A DNA stretch of 64,000 nt, from assembly GCA_951799425.1 (NCBI GenBank), contig OX637404.1, forward strand, positions 24,920,045-24,984,044, read 5' to 3'. Both the position numbers and the translations under genes were made by a program. Below the pieces are notes generated by a model, which saw only the letters and a program-made list of their open reading frames with translations, was not told where the DNA came from and searched no databases. Numbering within the stretch: position 1 is the stretch's first letter; each line of letters begins with the position of its first letter. Below are positions 52,019-64,000 of this stretch, in pieces. The stretch comes from Ilex aquifolium (Eukaryota; Streptophyta; Magnoliopsida; Aquifoliales; Aquifoliaceae).

Positions 52019-55000
52019 CTAGGGGTGCGCATCTGTCATATCCTCTTCCTTGACTTTGTCTGTGATACCCCTGCATCAAAAAGGGTGAAAAAAACACCAA
52101 ACGTCACCTCAGGAGGGAAAAACAGTTTAGGAAGGCACTAAATTGTAAGTTGAAATAATAATCAATGACCTATATAGTGATTTGAAAGAGAGAAAATACT
52201 AAAATATGGCTACACGACCATCTCCCAACTCCCTCACGTTTCCATAGCTCCTCTAATGAGCTCAGCCCCTGGGAAAGCACCCAACAGAACCCTAAAGCCT
52301 TTCAAGGACTCGGATCCTTGATCACCAAAAAAAAAAAAGCAGTTGAATACTCGATGGACATAAATGCCAGTGCAGACTAGACAAACAGACACACACAGGA
52401 AAGACAAGGAGAGAGAAGAGAAAAAAAAAAGGGGGGGGGGGGGGGGAGAGAGAGAGAGAATGATGCTTGAATAGGAACCAAGTTGAACTTGACCCAGGAT
52501 CACTTCATGCAAAGATTTCAGTCACACCAAGTCCTAAAAGGCAATAACATAACTCTTTAATGCTTAACCCATGAATTTGGCAAGACAACCTCAGGGCTCA
52601 CCTCATATCAAAATTTGCCATAGGCTGGCCACCAGTGTTCAAGCTTCGATGTCGAGGCTTCTCGTCTTCATCGGCATCAGACTCGTAATCCTCACCATCC
52701 CATATCCGGCGTTTTGGTCTTAGATCCATGTCTTCCTCCGCCTACACCCAGAAATCTTCTAATGAGATCAGAATAAACACAAGGCAAATTGATAAAGAGA
52801 CAATATCCAAACATGATCCAGGTTGGTGGGCCACCAGCTACAAACCTCTTCTGGAACTTGTGTAATGGGTGGCGTTGTTTGAAATTGTACACTAGGTGCA
52901 TGTGGCAATCTAGAAAGTTGCTCAAGGAGCATGGTCCTGCATTGCCAATATTATATCAAGCAGGATTCCCATAACATCAGTATAAAATCATGCCAAGAAC
53001 GAAAAATGGACTGCACAAATAGAATAAGGATATACGAGAGAGAGCAACCAATAGGCATGTCGAAACACTCCAAACGTTTCCAAGCTAAAAGTTTAAAGCA
53101 CATTGCGAAGGTATATATTACCAAAATTGGTAGCAACAGAACAAGAAAAGGGGTCAAAAAAAAGACCGGATAGATATAGACCAAAATAATGAGTATATAA
53201 ATATTCTAATTCCCATCTCTACAATGATATAAAATGGGGGGTTAAAAATTATGGCAGAACAAAAGTAACCACAGAAGGGGCTAACGTAAAAATGACTGAT
53301 AGAGTAATAGTATAAATTCAAAAAGTGCAAATGCAGAGACACTATAAATGCCTCAAACTTTCCTTTAACTTGGATTTACTAGTGTATACCATCAAGACCT
53401 TAAATTCTTTGAATTGACTAAGTGATGCTATTTCTTCAAATCAATAAAGCTAATATGCTTATCAGCCATGCTGGATTATTTCAGATAGCAAGAGAAACAA
53501 AATGCAACATTTAACACGATGGAAAACTATCATTTTCACGAGACATCTTATCGCTAATAGTTACATTACTACTGAATCACATGGTATCTTCCAGTAATAA
53601 GCAAAATAGAAGCCACAAAAGTCAACAAACGTTAAACTACGTCATTGTGTGAAATTTATAGTTTTAGAGGGCTCCTGTCACAAGAAACTTCCATCACAAA
53701 ATTATTTTTTGTTGTCATTTTTCTTCTTTGCTTTCCTTTTTTTAATTTGCATCTACCTATTCATTGTAGGGGTCTCTTGTCTTTAAAGATCAATCCCCGC
53801 TCTTCATGAGTAACAATATTATGAAAATTTAATGATTCTCATGTCAATTATAGTTGGACTAAACATAAAACCCACAGCAATTGCTCTAGCATGATCTAGC
53901 AAAGATCGTGAAAAATACCAATGTGAAAAATACCAACCTGAACCCAATCAATTAAGAAACCAACTCAAATCAGATTCACAAGACTAATCATATTACAAAA
54001 TTAAAATGTACTTGATAATACATTGGATTGGATTATACTAAGCTGTCAGTGTCCGAGGCACAAATCAAAATCCAACCAAACTATAATTGTGTTTTATGTT
54101 AGACGCTTCAATATAGGTAATGTCAGTATCCATCCAAGCCACCATATGTAACTGATCCCAATCTAGTGAATCTACAAGACTGTTAGACGCCTAGGTGTGA
54201 GTCTAAGGCCAACAAGCAGAAGCATCCGATCAAAGTCAAGAAAGTGCTGTCAAGGCATAAACTAATGTTCTTATGCGATGGGTACAAAATGAAAAACATA
54301 TAGATATAAATAGAAGCAATATTCTATGGGCTCCTTATCTAAAACTATAAAAAATTTTGAAAAAAGGAAAAGAAATTCGAATTTAAGCCCTTTTGTACCA
54401 ATTGTTAGCTTTAGAAGACAGAATAAAAATTTAGCACTATGATCAAATCTATAACATCATATGGTAATCCATCTCACATTAGCACAATTATGTGCTCAAA
54501 CCCGAGAATAAATATAAAAGAAATTGTTGCTCACTCTTTACCATATTATATAAAAACAAGTGATAATTAAGAAAAAATATGACCCCAGGTGCACCCTTAA
54601 AACTTGAAGAGAGCCAAAAGTAGCAACATGGCACCAATCCCCACGCATTCGACACAACCTAGATTGTGAAGAATGGTTTTAGGTCAAACGAATCACAATC
54701 TAAAACAGTTGTGATAAGTAAAAAGGGGTAATCCATTAGAAATGGTTTATCTTCCATTTAGGGTTGGTCATGGAGTTCCTCACGGATCAAGAGCACAGCC
54801 GTGTCACTATGATTTGGACTACGCAAAAAGATCCCAGCACAAGAAGATCTCAAAGTATTTTCCATAGTCTTGTTAGTTTGAGAATACTTGAAATAAGACT
54901 TATATTACCCATTTCAGTACATTACCACTCATTTTAACCTCACAAATTTTGTGAAATTCTTTCAAGAGTAAACTAACTAGGCTGATGGTGGTTTGAACAG

Positions 55001-57210
55001 TGAGCCAGAACAACAGTCCTAAAATCACCTTATTTTCTCCAAATCCTTGGATGAGTTCTGGTTTTCAATGGGGCTTGGCTCAATGTGAAGAGTGTAATCT
55101 GGGCCAAAGTACTCGTAGTATTCGTTGTAAGGCAATTTATTATCAGGTTCCACCCCAACTGCAACTGCTGTCTGCAAAATGTAAAAAATTGTCCTTTAAT
55201 GTTCAGACTTCCAGCATAGGATTTAGTGGGATATCTGATATGCAATGAGAGAGAAAGAGAGAGAGAGAGACCTCGTAACACCAGCAGCGTGCAACATTAC
55301 GCATCGTATACCCTCCCCCGCCCAAAACCATTAGAGGGACATTGAAAGATCTAAGGAAATGAAGGCAATCTGCATGGCCTTTTACTGACAAGTTGAAGCA
55401 CCCCAATCTGTCACCAGCCAATGAATCGGCCCCACACTGGAGAACAACTGCATCTGGCTGATACGACTCCATAACTTTTTGGATGATCGGCCGAAACAGA
55501 CCACGGAAGCTCTCATCATCCATTCCATCATTTAATGGGACATTTAGTGCATAATACTTTCCCTGACCTACGCCAATGTCTTTAATGTGCCCAGTACCAG
55601 GAAAGAAATCTCCAAATTTATGAAAAGATACAGTCATGACTCTATCAGTGGTGAAAAATGCCTCCTCAACACCGTCTCCATGGTGGATGTCGATATCAAT
55701 ATATAAAACACGCTATACAATAACCTTAATAGGATTAGAGAACCAATATATTCATGACAAACAAAAATGGATTTCAGCAATAACAAACATATAGCAAATT
55801 CAATGTACTTCAAAAATATTGGGTGAGCAGAATCTTGCAGACTACAGATATTATTTCTAGAAAGGGACAAGAATAGTCACAATGAGAAGTTTGTTGGGAA
55901 GCCCATCTTCCAATATGGATGTTTGTTTGCAAAATGCATTCATAGAAGCAAATCACACCACTGCACTCCACACTATATAACCACCAAGAAGTTGTCTGAA
56001 ACAAAATAGAAATTGGAATCTCACCTCACTACAAAAAAAGGAGTGATCCGAATATCAAAAACAAGAAAAGATTGGGACACAAAAAAAAGCAAGGATATAT
56101 CCTGAGTACTAAAATTCATGTTTTAAACCATCCTTAGAATGAAAACCAGATTTTTTCTTCTTTAAAGCAAATTGTGCAATCATATAATACATAAATTTCA
56201 GAAATCTATAAGAAAATATGAACCTACAACATCAAATTATACTGTATTCAATCCGCAACATGAGAAGAACTTCATCCAACCAGCACCAAAATTCCAATAC
56301 CAGTGACAACCTTTTTCAATAAGCTCAAAACTCAAGGGACAAAAAAAGGTGCGCAAAGTATCAACAAACCAATAATTCGAAGTAAAAAAATAGGTCAATT
56401 TAAATTGAAAATACCTCGAAAAAAGTTATCTAAGATAGCCAACATACAAATCTAAATTAGAACAATCACCATAAATCAATTATCCTTGAAATAAAACCAA
56501 AAAAAAAAATCAAATAACCCACAACCCAATTATACACAAACAAATAAATCTCATTTCAAAATTCATCAAGTACTCAACAACACAAAACACATAACCTCTT
56601 TAGCAAGAATAACACATTTACAACCGAAATAATTAATTAAAGAGTGTTTGTGGGGTGAAAATAATACCCTGTGAACTTTGAGGAGCTCAAGAATACCCAA
56701 CACAATGTCATTAACATAACAAAATCCAGAGGCCTCGCTTTTCTTCGCATGGTGCAAACCACCAGCCCAATTAATCGCAATATCAGCGTCATTCCTATTA
56801 AGCTTCACGGCGGCCCCAATCGACCCACCAGCAGAGGCCTGACAGAACCCAAAAATCCCATCAAACACCGGACAATCCTCACCCACATTGAATCTCTTAA
56901 GGTGTCGAGCGTGGGTGTGGTCGTGGAGGGTATCGGGTGTGACGGAGGCCAGGAAGTCCACGTAGTCGTCGGAGTGGAACCGTCGGATGTCGTCGGGTCC
57001 GGCGGGGAATGGACGATTGATCTCCATCCGACGGTGGAGAGCGTAATGGACGATCAAGTTGTGGGCCATTCGGATTCGGTGGGGCTTCATTGGGTGACCC
57101 TGGCCGTAGTAGTAGTCGCCGATTGTGGGCTCGTAGAAGTATGTTACTCGGCGCTTCTTAGCGTCCGGGCCTGAGGGAAGTGATGCGCCGCCTAGAGCGG
57201 ACGAGTCCAT
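52019..57210 (-). CDS. HDA6: Class I (RPD3-type) histone deacetylase, HDA6-like
   Basis: Six exons on the minus strand: 57210-56668, 55712-55272, 55171-55029, 52936-52846, 52741-52602 and 52070-52019, joined in frame to 469 residues (Arabidopsis HDA6 is 471). HDA6 removes acetyl groups from histones in the nucleus and supports silencing of transposons and rRNA genes. The catalytic domain opens with [20 protein letters not shown]. His153-His154 ([19 protein letters not shown]), the zinc ligands Asp189 and His191 (DIDIHHGDG) and Asp277 ([12 protein letters not shown]), and the [14 protein letters not shown] loop are all present. After [10 protein letters not shown] the tail reads [13 protein letters not shown], then acidic [20 protein letters not shown], ending TDAHP. 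Segments such as [20 protein letters not shown] and [18 protein letters not shown] favour HDA6 over HDA19. All catalytic residues are intact. Confidence 0.95.
52404..52460. repeat. Polypurine tract (GA, A10, G16, GA) in the last HDA6 intron
   Basis: A GA-rich stretch, then 10 A (52421-52430), then 16 G (52431-52446), then AG units make about 55 bp of almost pure purine on the plus strand, inside the intron between 52071 and 52601. The G-run length may be inexact. Confidence 0.8.
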
Positions 57211-57276
57211 GATTGATGAGAGAGAGAAGAGACTCGTTTGACTAAACACAGTCCCCTTCTTGCTTTCGGTTCTCTC

Positions 57277-57314
<38 letters not shown>

Positions 57315-57640
57315 AGTGACGTCCAAACACGGTGGTAAGGACTCTGGAGGGATTTGTTTCGCCTTTTATTGGTGGTGATGTGCACGCTAAGGTTGTACAG
57401 TATATTCTGCTAACATGCGCTAGGGACGAGCGGCAGCCCGGCCCAGTTTTTTAATGACCAAAGCCTCAACTGGGCGTGCTGCTTGGACTTTGACTAGTCA
57501 ACGGTCCAGTCTCAGGACAGCCTGCCCAAGAATACCAAGGCCCATGCCTAACCATAATAAGGTCCAGAATGAGCCTTTATAGGGCAGGCCTAATGGGCCT
57601 TCAACTAGTCTTTATGGAAAAAAAAAGCTAAATTCAGATG
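57211..57640 (-). promoter_or_regulatory. HDA6-like gene leader and promoter
   Basis: The leader holds a CT microsatellite (57281-57310 as GA on the plus strand). Upstream, the minus strand has a CCAAT word and AATAAAAGG near 57361-57376. GGCCCA/TGGGCC words near 57440, 57540 and 57596 resemble site II elements bound by TCP factors in broadly expressed genes. Confidence 0.45.
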
Positions 57641-59160
57641 TAATTCGAAAAGAAAAGCATAAAGTCATAGGTGGATAAAAAACGAAAAGGAAATGGGCTA
57701 TCGGGTCAGCTTGTGAGGAGCACTCGGCCACAACCTAAGCATAGGCCCTACCCCCAAGCTACCCACAGTTCTGACAAAAGGAAGGCCTAATTGCCCATTA
57801 GCCCAGTGGGCTATTGAGCCATTTTCGATCCATTACTAGAGGTAGCTATTGGAAAACTAACAAAAGAATTAAATTAATGTCAAATATGAAAATTTTCATA
57901 TTCTTAATCTGGTAATATTTAATTTATTAAGAAGTAAATGTGATATCTACTTAATTAGCTAGTAGTCATTTTAGAGATTCGAATTTAGAGATACTAATAC
58001 TCAAACAAAGAAAAAGAAAATTTGAGGAGGACTGAAAGTAATGCCCAAGTTGAATGATGGGCTTAGCTTCGTCGATTATACAAATGCAATGGCCCACTTT
58101 TCCTACACTGGTAACAATGTCCAAGTTCTACAACGAGGCGGTACCCCTGTCACAACATAAGGCAAATTCAGTTGACGGACTACTTTTTTTTGGGTAGGAA
58201 TCATTTTTGTAGTCAAAAAAAGCTTATGCACATAGAGTCCTCGGATTCGCTTCTTTCCGTAAGCCTAGAAGCAAGGTGCAATCAAGCCCTTTGACTCTTA
58301 TCCATTGAAAAAGACAGACTGAAACCAGCCCCTAATATAGTGGCCCACTTTTTGAACTGGTACAATGGCCCAATTGGACGACTCTTTTTGTATTGTTATG
58401 TTTAGAATTCTTCGGCAGAAGCCCAATTTTTCTACAAAGGTTTGTTACTGTTAAAGGTTGTTAAATGAGTTGTGTTGAGTTGTTAAATGAGTTATCATCT
58501 ATGCTGTGATATTCAAGACAAGATTTAGATCCTCTCGATTCCAAATTTTAAAAATCGAGTTTCGAGAAATTCTAGTTTGAAACCCTAATCTCTTAATTTT
58601 TCAGAGGATGGTCAAGTAAACGGGTTAATCCGATCCTACCCAATTCGATTCGTTTATTAAACAAGTTAAACGAGTCATGTTATCTAACCCGCTTAGTAAA
58701 CGAATCGTGTTTAACTAGAAGTATTCCGCCCGTTTACTTAAACGAATTGTGTACGAGCTTATTAGTTTTTCGCTCAAACTCGATTAGATCCTACTCATAA
58801 TCATTTAACCCGATACAATTGACACCCCTATATTATCAACCTAGTAGTACTCGATATAAACTAATAAATTTAATGATGTATGATTGAACTTAATCAAAAT
58901 ATCGGAATTTAGACAGAGGATTGAGATGGTTGAAGACAAGTCACAACCACAAGACAACGAGCAATCTCTGTCTGTGTATTATTCTATCCATATAATTTTT
59001 TTTCAAGTAGGTAATAATGCTATGCGCATGCAAGACACAATAATAGATCCAAATTGCGGGGTCATGTTATGTTCCACGTTCTTTAAATGTGGTGATATTT
59101 TAGAAACACACACACACATACGTGTGCGTATGTGTGTTTTGAAGAGGTCCAACAATGTTT
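57641..59160. other. Intergenic DNA with an isolated hAT-like end
   Basis: No gene recognised. At 58590-58830 lies DNA rich in AACCCG/CGGGTT words that ends GACACCCCTA (58822-58831), the complement of the TAGGGGTGTC hAT terminus. The matching left end was not found, so it is probably a truncated element. Confidence 0.4.
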
Positions 59161-59164
59161 TTTA

Positions 59165-59340
59165 TATTTTTTGGTTCAACGGTCAGGGTTGTTCGGATTA
59201 ATTTAGGCGCATCTTGACTAATCACTGCCTTGATCTGATCAAAAACAGATTATTTACACCGAGACTAAGGTATTCATGAGAGACAAATCTCTTGTAACTT
59301 GACTCAAGGAATTGGTTGATTTTTAAATTCTTGGTTACAA
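59165..59340 (-). repeat. SINE-like retroposon, copy C
   Basis: It starts with T-rich DNA and GGTTCAACGGT, the complement of the copy A terminus (CGTTGAACC). It then follows copy B closely in order: ATTTAGGCGCATCTTGACTA, TCTGATCAAAAACAGATTAT, TATTCATGAGAGACAAATCT. The far boundary is approximate. Confidence 0.55.
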
Positions 59341-59467
59341 AAAACATAAACATGGCATTTGGAAAAAGATAGAAGGACCACTGAATGTATGCATGCAACT
59401 AGCTAAGGGTACAATCCATAAGTCATACGTACGGCACACATTGCATTTCTAATGTGTGTGTATATAG

Positions 59468-59483
59468 ACACACACACACACAC

Positions 59484-59531
<48 letters not shown>
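59468..59531. repeat. (AC)n(AT)n(GT)n microsatellite
   Basis: An AC run, a short AT core and a GT run of about 19 units follow one another, forming an inverted dinucleotide repeat able to fold back. A smaller AC...GT inverted repeat lies at 59106-59138. Confidence 0.9.
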
Positions 59532-59536
<5 letters not shown>

Positions 59537-62500
59537 TACCATATTGAAGTAATTGAAAAAATAAAGGTGAAATTAGGACTCAATTCGATGATATTGCAAT
59601 AAATTTTTTGAGATTGGGAGAAAATTTTCATGGTTTAGTCATAAGATATACATTAAAGGACCAAAGCCTAATAGGCTACATCTTCTCATTAGAACCTAGT
59701 GCTTAGAATAAATGGGATATATTTTATATGTAAGGTAAACGTAAAATCACATCTCATTTAAACTGAGATAAATAAGAATCCAAAAAAACGGAGAATAATA
59801 TAAAAATTTGCTTAGTTAATCCCATCATATCATATGATCTTATCTTATTTGAATATTATCTTCTACACACTCCCTCAAAATTGGACATGAAAATGTCGTA
59901 GCAAAGTGTCCCACCTGAATTTGACGACGGGATTATCTCTAAAATTCATTTTGATAAATCTGATAATTCTGTTGAAATTGGTGAAACTGATAATCACAGG
60001 AAATTGCAAGAAGAACAAATTGAATGAAGCGAATAACAACTTTTTAAACGTACAAAACCGATAACAAACCACCCTAAAATTGTATGCACGTAATGATCCC
60101 ATTTTAAACTCAATTTGTTTAGTCATAAGTTGCCTCCCATCAAGTCATAATTGGTATTTTTTGGATTGTAACTTAACCACAAACAAGATAGAATTAATCA
60201 CTATGTACTTGTAAGTTTGAATATGATATCTCGTATCGGTACCAAATATATAGTAGTAACTCATGGTGATTTGAGTGAGGCAAAGCACTAGTGTTTCGTG
60301 TAGAAACCAATGTCAATGTGTGTCTATCAAAAAGTCTCAATCGTCCAACAATAAAGCTTCTTTTTCAAGTGATGATGATAACACCATGAGAGTGAAAGCG
60401 AAGCTCCGAACCTTTTTCTCTTTACTTTTATCCTTTCTCCAAATCATTTGGTGCTTGGCCATGGCCCATGGCTCCATATCACCTTTGCTTGTCTAACTAC
60501 AAATTAACCAGAAAAGAAAGGAATATCTTCCTGTCTCTGAAAATAATTCTTTTATAGAGATATGTGAAAGTAGAAGATAAAGGGCATCTATATATGGTCT
60601 TGATATTCCTAATTAATCAACTTTTTCCCAAGTAATAGAGGAAGCAAGTCCAACACCAAGGCCCCCAACATTAGTTTGTTTTATTTTTTTGGTCATTATT
60701 GCAGAGTTTATAGGGGAGGAGACTAGTGAAGTTCAAACCCTCGACCTATCGGTCCAACGGTAAGTTGTAGTGTCATTATACCACTGCTGACTTCCAACAT
60801 CAGTTTCATAGTATAGTGAAGTAATCGATTCTCAACCCGTCTATTATTTAAATTTAAGTCGAATTAAAATCATTTTGGGCCACAATTAAATCCGATTACT
60901 GACAGTTTCTCTTCAAACACTTGAATATTCGTCTAAATTAGAGTCTATCAATGCCAACTATAAACTCAACAAAAAAGAAAATATTTTTCTTCTCAGCGTA
61001 CGTGATATGTACGACGGCGTGACAACTTTACATAATCCGATAATATTACTCTAATTATAACTTGTGCACTTCTTTATTAGGAAGTTTCGCAGGTAGACAC
61101 ACCTATGGCCTTAAGGGTTTTGGGGGACCATATATGTGTAAATTCATGCACCAACAGGGTCTTGGTGTGTCATGATCCTTTTTTCTTCTCAAAGTGGTGT
61201 TTAGTGGGATGTATCTTGTCACATAATTGCATCACTGTAACTTAAAACTACTGTCATTAACTTGTTTCAAGCCTTTATTAAGGTGTGTGGAGTTTTCAAG
61301 ATTCCAATGGTCCCTCTGGGGTGCACCCCATGCACCCAAATCCACCAGCTTCAAGTCAAAAGTTGCAATTAGAGTGCCTTGAGAACAAAAAACTCCCCCT
61401 TCCACATCTAATCATGAACCTTGTCGATAACACTAATTAAAGGGTTCTTGTCTTCCATTGCTTTCAAATTTTACGAATTGACCCCAATATACCTATTTTT
61501 CTTTGTTTTTTGAGCTAGGAGTATTACTGGTTTGAAATCCCCGAGCATATCCCATAGATTCCAGCAGTGAATGACGATCTTAATAACGACAACATATAAT
61601 AGCGTATCATATAATATAATATATTCCGAAAAGACTGATAGAAATTTCCGAGTTATTGCTTAACACCAAGATATATATATCATATTTAGTTTGACTTAGA
61701 TTACAAAAAAATAAGTTGCAACTAAAGTGCCTAGAGAAAAAAAAAAAAAAAAAAAACCTTCCATGGGTCATAATGAACCTTGATGATGACACTAATTAAA
61801 GGTTCATGTCTCCAATTGGTTTCAAATTTTACGATTTGACCCAAACGAACAAAAAAGTTTACATCTTTAACGATTAATGTTGGTTCACGTGCCCCTAATT
61901 TTCGATGTACACTTGCCAAATTAGACCAATATTTACTAGTGTCCCACCTGTGCGATACACTAGACTTACTATTATGATTTCTATAATAGTATTGATAGAT
62001 TACATAAATAAATATATACCAACACAAGCAATGATAATTCAATATACAAAATATAAATATGAATATATCACAATATCTATTTATGTATATGTGTGTACAT
62101 AAATAGGGTAATAAAGGATTGTAAAATTATGAATCATTCGAATTCGTGGTAAGAATGCAAATCCCTAATATGATCGGTAGTAGCAAACAACGCAGATCGA
62201 GTAAGTTGGGGCTTAAACTTGAAATTCAAGATACTACACCCTAGAGGGATTTGAATTTTCTTCTCCCTATTTCATCATCAATCGTTAAATTTATTTTTCA
62301 GAAGGTACCTCAACGATACATCGCAATACCAACATTCATTCTGATTAAGTTTCACAGTCCGAATCAAAGATTGCAATCCGATAAAGAACCTCGCCCGCTA
62401 AGGGTTCACACCAACTACATACTATCTAATGCAAATACATTTTTGGTCAGACATGACTTTAACTTTTGATTTGGTTTTTAACTTTTGGAGGGGAAAATGG

Positions 62501-64000
62501 AAGGAAAAAGTATGATTTGGTTTTAGTTTAATAAATTTAACCTACAATGATACCTTCCAATGCCGACACACAGTAAAAGTTCAAAAATATATTTATATAT
62601 ATATATATAAATAAATAAATATATATGAGACATAATTATCATTTGACTAAAATGGTTTTCCCAATTTTTTTACTGCCAAGTTTTGAACTTTATTAGGGGA
62701 AAAGGAAAGAAGTAAGAATGATGAAGTCATGTTACATCTTGTTGACATTTGCTTCTGGAAGAGATTTCTTTAATCATCATCTTACACGCATTTTTACGAG
62801 AAATCACAGGACCTTCCGACATAAAATATTATAACTTGGGTTAAACCCGTTAACCCGTAAAAAATAATCAAAACACATTACCATGCAGTAAACACACACA
62901 AACCCACATAAAAAAAAAAAACAGAGACTCACTCACCCATGGTAAAATATACACACACTCACACGGTAAAACTCACACATAGCAAAAAGAAAACTCACAC
63001 CACACACATACACTAATGATTAGATGCAATTTACCAGGGATCTTCTCCGACAAAGTGCAGTTTGACCACCATCTTAAAAAGAGTAGAAAACAACAATGGA
63101 AACAGTAGGTCGAAAGCTATATTGTCTTTTAAAGACGGTGGTAATATTTAATGTTAACACTTATAACACTTTGTCGTGTTTAATAAAATTGAAAGTTTAA
63201 TACTCAATGTTGAATTTTAGGTGTTGAATTTCGAATTTTTTAATTCATAAGTTGATTACTGAAATTTAAGTATTGAATTAAATCAAATTGTTTGATAAAT
63301 ATAAGGAATTGAAGTCGAAAAATTATTATTGTTTTAATTTTGCACTTTTTTTTAATTATCTCACCGCAATTACTTTATTCCTATTACCACCATCACAATG
63401 GTGGTGGTGGTGGTGACGGCACAATGGTGGTAGTTGTGGCAATGACACAATTGGTGGTGGTGGCGATAGCAACACAATGTTGGTGCTGGATGGTGGGTAT
63501 TAAAAAGTTAAGTGTAAAATGTATTGAGGGTATATATTTTGTCAATTATGAGAAATTTATAAAAATTTTATTGACTGATATTTTTAGCATTATGTGATAA
63601 GTAGATGACTTATTACTTAAAATTTTAGCCTATGAATTTGGTTCATGTGCTGTAGAAAAATACCTCTTTCATATGGATTTGGTTCTACTCTAATATATTA
63701 TTTTACAATTTTATTTAATGATAGATTATTCACCGTGTATTATTGGAGGATCCATCTATATGTAGTGTGTCTCACTTAAATTTATGAAGTATTATAAAAA
63801 AAATTAATAAATTTCCCACTATAATTTCAAATCTGCATTTTCAAGAAATTATTTATACCTAATATAAGGACTTAATTTGATGACCTAATTTTGTTAGATT
63901 AAAAATGAATCTCATTCAATATTAGAACTAACCCTTAATCTAATAGATATAATTAATTAAGTACTGATATTAAATCTTAATATTACTACTCTATAGTTTT
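59532..64000. other. Intergenic DNA, no gene recognised
   Basis: Contents: a tRNA-like or SINE-like sequence at about 60693-60795 (complement has GAGGGTTTGAACTT), a diverged direct duplication (61355-61490 and 61705-61845), an A run (61738-61756), CA-rich DNA (62880-63015) and a GGT-rich stretch (63398-63490). A 73-codon frame at 60275-60496 ends with a hydrophobic segment but matches no family I know. Confidence 0.35.
61355..61845. repeat. Diverged direct duplication, ~135-bp units 350 bp apart
   Basis: Units at about 61355-61490 and 61705-61845 share AGTTGCAA, AGTGCCT.GAGA, CCTTCCA, ATGAACCTTG, GACACTAATTAAAGG(G)TTC and TTTCAAATTTTACGA in the same order. The second unit contains a 19-base A run in place of a short A stretch. 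Confidence 0.65.

Noticed and set aside
56671-57174. 167-codon plus-strand frame
   Set aside because: Exact shadow of HDA6 exon 1 on the opposite strand.
60693-60795. Possible tRNA gene (complement has GAGGGTTTGAACTT)
   Set aside because: No cloverleaf could be drawn with proper acceptor and anticodon stems; more likely a tRNA-derived repeat.

Overview
This is plant nuclear DNA: AT-rich, with intron-containing genes, GT-AG splice sites, CT/GA and CA microsatellites, and many small DNA transposons and decayed retroelements. Every recognisable protein is of land-plant type, and the set (raffinose synthase, FLOE/DUF1421, TAR2-type aminotransferase, oleosin, LOB, PLS-type PPR, HDA6-type deacetylase) fits a eudicot. 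I cannot name the species.

Layout. The last two exons of a raffinose synthase gene (256-1345, +) are followed by two Mutator-type elements (1626-2352 and 2678-4317). A FLOE/DUF1421 prion-like protein gene (4771-8759, +, three exons) comes next. A transposon-rich 8 kb stretch leads to a TAR2-like tryptophan aminotransferase gene of the auxin pathway (16345-22029, +, five exons). A broken LINE, a hAT element and AT-rich repeat arrays fill 22-29 kb. An intronless oleosin gene lies at 29474-29902 (-), with three DNA transposons packed into the 2.5 kb upstream of it. After more repeat DNA comes a LOB-domain transcription factor gene (39056-39613, -) with a probable 5'-UTR intron. A PPR gene (47740-49398, -, no intron) and a complete HDA6-like histone deacetylase gene (52019-57210, -, six exons) follow. 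The last 6.7 kb shows no convincing gene.

The genes do not form a functional cluster. Two have seed themes (FLOE, oleosin) and raffinose synthase is also often seed- or stress-related, but this may be chance. HDA6-type enzymes silence transposons, and this copy sits in a transposon-rich neighbourhood.

The best evidence beyond the genes is the set of transposons whose ends can be fixed to the base by terminal inverted repeats plus target-site duplications (TSDs). Mutator-type 9-10 bp TSDs occur at 1626-2352, 2678-4317, 10127-10451, 14539-15624, 31110-31252 and 35922-36330. Elements with hAT-type ends lie at 30264-30845 and 31549-32367 (clear 8-bp TSDs) and at 13717-14391 and 23877-24597 (imperfect TSDs). 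Two of these are nested: one in a LINE reading frame, one in a SINE-like repeat. The most unusual pattern is a pair of unrelated repeats, each a cluster of a 17-bp near-palindrome (CGGATTTGGCAAATCCG and CGTCATTTGAAATGACG). I saw no tRNA, rRNA or CRISPR. All splice sites were inferred by eye from reading frame and family conservation.
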